A stretch of DNA of 64,000 nucleotides from Jeotgalicoccus psychrophilus DSM 19085 (GTDB taxonomy: Bacteria > Bacillota > Bacilli > Staphylococcales > Salinicoccaceae), in assembly GCF_000425845.1 (NCBI RefSeq), contig NZ_AUEF01000014.1, forward strand, positions 1 through 64,000, in the 5' to 3' direction. A model generated the notes under the pieces. The model made no database searches. It had not been told where the DNA came from and saw nothing but the letters and a program-made list of their open reading frames with translations. Positions within the stretch are counted from its first letter, which is position 1. Every line of letters begins with the position of its first letter. Both the position numbers and the translations under genes were made by a program. Below are positions 60,729-64,000 of the stretch, in pieces.

Positions 60729-61541
60729 ATGATTACCCTAAGAGAATTAACGACGATAAAAGATCTTGAACAGCTCGAAAAAATAGAACAGAATGTCTGG
60801 AATATGCTGCCGCTGCCAATTCATCAAACGCTGACTGCAGTTAAAAATGGCGGCATAATTATCGGTGCCTTTGACCAGAATAAAATTATCGGTTTCAGTT
60901 ACGGTTTTGCCGGTTTTCAGGACGGTCAAACATACCTTTGCTCGCATATGCTTGGTATAGAAGAAGATTACCGTTCCAAAAAGATAGGTGAACAGCTGAA
61001 AAGGCAACAGCAGGAAATAGCTACTCAAAAAGGCTATAGGGAAATACGCTGGACATATGATCCGCTTGAAACACGAAATGCATATTTAAATCTGACAAAA
61101 CTGAGAGGAACATGTTCTGTATATACAGAGAATGCGTACGGAGAAATGAAAGATGGTCTGAACAAAGGCCTGCCGTCTGACCGTTTCGAAGTTCACTGGT
61201 ATATATCAAGTGAGTATGTGACAGAAGCTGAAGCTGAGAATTATGATAGCGCAGCTCCACTAAATGAAATCCATTTTAATAACGATATTCCTGTCTGTAG
61301 TCAGTTTCACACTAAACGTTTCAGTGCAGATGTATATTCTTATGAAGTTCCTAAAGATTTTCAGCATGTTAAAGCTCATAACCACAAAGTCGCATTGGAT
61401 TGGAGAATGACAACAAGAAAGACATTTCAGGAATTACTTTCCGCTGGCTACTCTGCGGTTCATTTAATTCCCGGGAAATATACTGCAAAATACATATTTG
61501 TTAAACACAACACATTACAGCTTGGAGGACATAATATATGA
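60729..61541 (+). CDS. GNAT N-acyltransferase, COG3375 type
   Basis: A 270-aa protein whose first ~150 residues are a GNAT fold with acyl-CoA loop around EEDYRSKKIGEQLKRQQ (about 78-94). The remaining C-terminal region is specific to COG3375. In Geobacillus a COG3375 member acts as succinyl-CoA:D-amino-acid N-succinyltransferase in a D- to L-amino acid conversion route. Its 3' end overlaps the M20 amidohydrolase gene by 4 nt, so the two enzymes probably act in sequence. The donor and acceptor are inferred. Confidence 0.8.
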   Translation: MITLRELTTIKDLEQLEKIEQNVWNMLPLPIHQTLTAVKNGGIIIGAFDQNKIIGFSYGFAGFQDGQTYLCSHMLGIEEDYRSKKIGEQLKRQQQEIATQKGYREIRWTYDPLETRNAYLNLTKLRGTCSVYTENAYGEMKDGLNKGLPSDRFEVHWYISSEYVTEAEAENYDSAAPLNEIHFNNDIPVCSQFHTKRFSADVYSYEVPKDFQHVKAHNHKVALDWRMTTRKTFQELLSAGYSAVHLIPGKYTAKYIFVKHNTLQLGGHNI

Positions 61542-62809
61542 AAAATCTTTTGATAAATGACTATAACACCGGGTTAGATTACGACGGAATCGATGGGGGA
61601 CGGCTGGCTGAAAGACTCGAAGCAATTTCCAAAATCGGTGTACTTCCAACAGGCGGTGTCAGCCGTCCCGGTTTCTCACAAGAGGAAAAACTGGCTAAAG
61701 AGTTAGTAATAGGCTGGATGAAAGAAGCCGGTCTGACGGTTGAAACTGATGCTGCCGGCAACGTTTTCGGCAGATTAAACGGGGACGATAACTCACAATC
61801 TATCGCCTCCGGATCACATGTCGATACAGTGCCGGCAGGCGGGAATTTTGACGGTGTACTCGGTGTACTGGCTGCGCTGGAAGTTGCTGAAGCGTGGAAA
61901 GTATCTGGATACACGCCAAAAAAGTCATATGAAGTTGTAATCTTTTCTGATGAAGAAGGCGCAAGATTTTCGAGCGGCGTCTTTGGCAGCCGGTCCTATA
62001 TGGGATTCGTTGATGATGAATTAATTGCTTCACTTAAAGATAATGAAGGTTTAAATCTTGAAGAAGTTCTCGAGCAATACGGTTCTTCTTTAAAAGAATA
62101 CAAAAATATTCAGCAGCGTGACTGGACATTCTTTGCAGAAGCACATATTGAACAGGGAAAACTGCTCGAGAAAAATAATCTGCCGGTCGGAATCGTTAAC
62201 GGTATTGCAGGTCAGGCATGGCTTGAAGTTGAATTCAAAGGACAGGCCGGACACGCCGGCAACACACCGATGAATGACAGACAGGATGCGCTGGTTGCTG
62301 CCGGCCGTTTCGTCAGCGAACTTGAAAACATACCTAAAATTGTCAGCAGTACAGCCGTTGCAACGGTCGGTAAACTGGCCGTTTCTCCTAACGGTGCCAA
62401 CGTTATTCCTGAGTCTGTTAAGATGATTGTCGATATACGAGATATCCACGAAGACACACGCGATAGACTGCTTGAGCTCGTTACAGAACGTGCAGAGAGC
62501 ATTGCAAAAGAACGAAATATCGGCGTTACAGTGAGCGGTACATCCCGAGTTAAACCTGTACCTGTTGAAGAAGTTTATAAACAAGAGCTTCATAATATTT
62601 TAAATGATTTAAACATTGAAGCAACGGAACTGCCGAGCGGTGCGGGACACGATTCTATGAATATCGGTCTCGAATTGCCAGTCGCAATGATTTTTGCGCG
62701 CAGTAAAGATGGCATCAGTCACAATCCTAAAGAGTGGACCAGTTTAAACGATTGTGTAATGACTGTTCATGTACTAAAGAAATTCATAGAAATACAAATG
62801 AATAAATAA
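61538..62809 (+). CDS. M20-family N-carbamoyl/N-acyl-L-amino acid amidohydrolase
   Basis: A 423-aa Zn-dependent hydrolase of the HyuC/AmaB/allantoate amidohydrolase group. The catalytic domain has metal ligands in GSHVDTVPAGGNFDGVLG, IFSDEEGARF and EAHIEQGK; the second metal-site end is in GAGHDSMNI. The satellite dimerisation domain spans about 210-330. This family cleaves N-carbamoyl, N-formyl, N-acetyl or N-succinyl L-amino acids. Overlap with the GNAT gene favours an N-acyl-amino acid substrate. Ends with a strong terminator. Confidence 0.88.
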   Translation: MKNLLINDYNTGLDYDGIDGGRLAERLEAISKIGVLPTGGVSRPGFSQEEKLAKELVIGWMKEAGLTVETDAAGNVFGRLNGDDNSQSIASGSHVDTVPAGGNFDGVLGVLAALEVAEAWKVSGYTPKKSYEVVIFSDEEGARFSSGVFGSRSYMGFVDDELIASLKDNEGLNLEEVLEQYGSSLKEYKNIQQRDWTFFAEAHIEQGKLLEKNNLPVGIVNGIAGQAWLEVEFKGQAGHAGNTPMNDRQDALVAAGRFVSELENIPKIVSSTAVATVGKLAVSPNGANVIPESVKMIVDIRDIHEDTRDRLLELVTERAESIAKERNIGVTVSGTSRVKPVPVEEVYKQELHNILNDLNIEATELPSGAGHDSMNIGLELPVAMIFARSKDGISHNPKEWTSLNDCVMTVHVLKKFIEIQMNK

Positions 62810-62850
62810 AAAAAGTACTGCCGCTGTGATTTTAAGCGGCAGTACTTTTT
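62810..62850. terminator. Bidirectional terminator
   Basis: AAAAAGTACTGCCGCT and AGCGGCAGTACTTTTT form a perfect 16-bp stem between the M20 gene and convergent arsC. Confidence 0.92.
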
Positions 62851-63250
62851 AGTTCCCTGTATTTTTAAACTGTAAAATCCGGTCGCCAATTTCATCTCTG
62901 ACTCTTTGAAATTCCTGCCATTCTTTACCTGCAGGGTCATCAAATCCCCAATGAGCTTTAGTCACATGGGCTGGGAGCACGGGACAGTTCTGATCAGCAT
63001 CGCTGCATAGTGTGACAACAAGATCAGATGCATTAAGAATATCGTTTTGAATTAAATCCGAAGTATTCTTGCTAATATCAATATTTATTTCGGCCATCGC
63101 TTTAATTGCTTTCGGATTCACACCATGCGCTTCTATTCCGCCGGAATACACATTCCATTCTTCTCCAAGAATCTCTTTACCAAGACCTTCAGCCATCTGA
63201 CTGCGGCAAGCGTTGCCTGTACATACAAAATATATTGTCTTTTTAGTCAT
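62849..63250 (-). CDS. arsC: Arsenate reductase, thioredoxin-dependent (LMW-PTP type)
   Basis: Reduces arsenate to arsenite for efflux. The 133-aa protein has the phosphatase-like P-loop with Cys10, Cys15 and Arg16 (CTGNACRS) and the redox pair Cys82 and Cys89, the exact residue numbers of pI258 ArsC, so the thioredoxin-coupled disulfide relay is intact. It lies 13 bp after arsB. No arsR is within the window; it may lie upstream beyond the right edge. Confidence 0.95.
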   Translation of the reverse strand: MTKKTIYFVCTGNACRSQMAEGLGKEILGEEWNVYSGGIEAHGVNPKAIKAMAEINIDISKNTSDLIQNDILNASDLVVTLCSDADQNCPVLPAHVTKAHWGFDDPAGKEWQEFQRVRDEIGDRILQFKNTGN

Positions 63251-63263
63251 AACTATCCCTCAC

Positions 63264-64000
63264 TTAAAATATTAATAGCGTAAAGTACAACCCGAGAAGT
63301 GTCATAATAAGCACCGGTGGCGTTATTATTATTCCAATTTTAAAATACGTTCCCCAAGATATTTTCATATCTTTTTTAGCCAGTACATGAAGCCACAGCA
63401 GTGTTGCCAGTGAACCGATTGGTGTGATTTTCGGCCCTAAATCAGAACCGATAATGTTCGCATATATTAAACCTTCTTTAATAACATCCTGTGCACCTGT
63501 TTCACTGATTGCTATCGCATTAATCATTACTGTCGGCATATTGTTCATAACTGAAGACAGTATTGCTGCGATTGCACCCATTCCCATAACTGTGGCCAAA
63601 AGTCCGTATTCAGTTATTGCAGCAATTGAATCCGCAAGTAAATCTGTCATACCTGCATTTCTTAAACCGAAGACAACGACGTACATACCGATTGAAAAGA
63701 CAACAATATTCCACGGCGCACCTTTTACGACGCGTGATACATTAACCGCTTCTGATTTACGCGCCAGTACAAGAAAGACAATCGCAATAACCCCAGCGAT
63801 AAACGATACAGGCACTGCGATGAATTCACTTAGAAGATAGCCTGCTAAGAGCATAATCAATACTATCCATGATATCTTAAACATTTTTTTATCTTTAATC
63901 GCTTCATGCGGAAGTTTCAGATTGCTGCCATCGAAAGTATCCGGAATCGATTTTCTAAAGAAGAGCCACAACACCAGAATACTTGAGACCAGTGAAAAGA
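63264..64000 (-). CDS. arsB: Arsenite efflux permease ArsB (C-terminal part, cut by window end)
   Basis: The open frame runs unbroken to 64000, so the start lies outside the window. The visible ~245 residues include about six TM segments of the ArsB/NhaD ion-transporter fold, with [19 protein letters not shown] and the [21 protein letters not shown] motif typical of ArsB. It moves arsenite out using proton motive force, with or without ArsA. GTG at 63974 is internal, not the start. Transcribed just ahead of arsC. Confidence 0.9.
   Translation of the reverse strand, partial: FSLVSSILVLWLFFRKSIPDTFDGSNLKLPHEAIKDKKMFKISWIVLIMLLAGYLLSEFIAVPVSFIAGVIAIVFLVLARKSEAVNVSRVVKGAPWNIVVFSIGMYVVVFGLRNAGMTDLLADSIAAITEYGLLATVMGMGAIAAILSSVMNNMPTVMINAIAISETGAQDVIKEGLIYANIIGSDLGPKITPIGSLATLLWLHVLAKKDMKISWGTYFKIGIIITPPVLIMTLLGLYFTLLIF

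Noticed and set aside
1-64000. rRNA, tRNA, prophage or insertion sequence
   Set aside because: No conserved rRNA segment, tRNA cloverleaf with TTCRA loop, transposase or integrase was recognised while reading both strands.

Overview
The window is a compact chromosomal segment of a low- to mid-GC Gram-positive bacterium. It most resembles a salt-tolerant member of the Staphylococcaceae (Jeotgalicoccus/Salinicoccus-like; genus inferred). The reasons are the histidine operon order hisZGDCBHAFI, a class III fructose-1,6-bisphosphatase, HssRS/HrtAB heme-stress genes with a recognisable HssR box, an MhqR-type quinone module, FhuD2-like and ArsC (pI258-type) proteins, and very acidic lipoproteins. 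No rRNA, tRNA, CRISPR array, phage or insertion sequence was seen. Most transcription units end in clear intrinsic terminators.

Layout: 1-96 is the edge of a 41-bp tandem repeat. 150-7008 (minus) is the complete histidine operon, divergent from a TrpR-family regulator (HisR/YerC) with a strong palindrome between them. 7618-15778 holds an acyltransferase, a PepSY lipoprotein, fbp, an SDR enzyme, a tandem pair of uncharacterised four-TM proteins and an aldo/keto reductase. 15860-20512 holds an EgtUV-like (ergothioneine/quaternary amine) ABC transporter, an aldehyde dehydrogenase and an NAD(P)-binding protein. 20563-21974 is a YfcC-family transporter carrying two lesions. 22072-29058 is a heme/iron/NO-stress block: hssRS and hrtBA in one orientation, a PiuB-like PepSY protein with a FixH/YtkA-like lipoprotein, and flavohemoprotein hmp.

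29230-37998 has a methionine-synthase-like gene with an MFS transporter and a divergent MtaR/CmbR-like LysR regulator, a predicted Mn exporter, and a run of FN3K-like kinase, methyltransferase, TauE-type exporter and DUF368 (PopT) genes, then a CHAP protein. 38568-42535 is a Fur-controlled hydroxamate-siderophore uptake system (fhuCBG plus fhuD). 42598-45992 is a metal module: PhnA/YjdM zinc ribbon, HMA metallochaperone, P1B ATPase with a CPG motif, and an FLP-like Crp/Fnr regulator, with FNR-type palindromes ahead of both target genes. 46115-56902 is mixed metabolism: thymidine kinase, diaminopropionate ammonia-lyase, an S66 peptidase, MgtE, an XRE-YkvA protein, PAP2, and a peptide-binding lipoprotein following two C26 gamma-glutamyl hydrolases.

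56948-60523 is an expanded mhqR operon for quinone detoxification, with twin palindromes flanking its promoter. 60729-62809 pairs a COG3375 acetyltransferase with an M20 amidohydrolase. 62849-64000 is arsC and the cut-off end of arsB.

No single gene cluster is clearly a new system. The best candidates for new biology are the FLP/CPG-ATPase metal circuit, the tandem four-TM proteins beside a Rex-like site, the rearranged heme-stress locus, and the two-gene amino-acid inversion-like pair. All homology calls are from recognition of sequence motifs; no database search was run.
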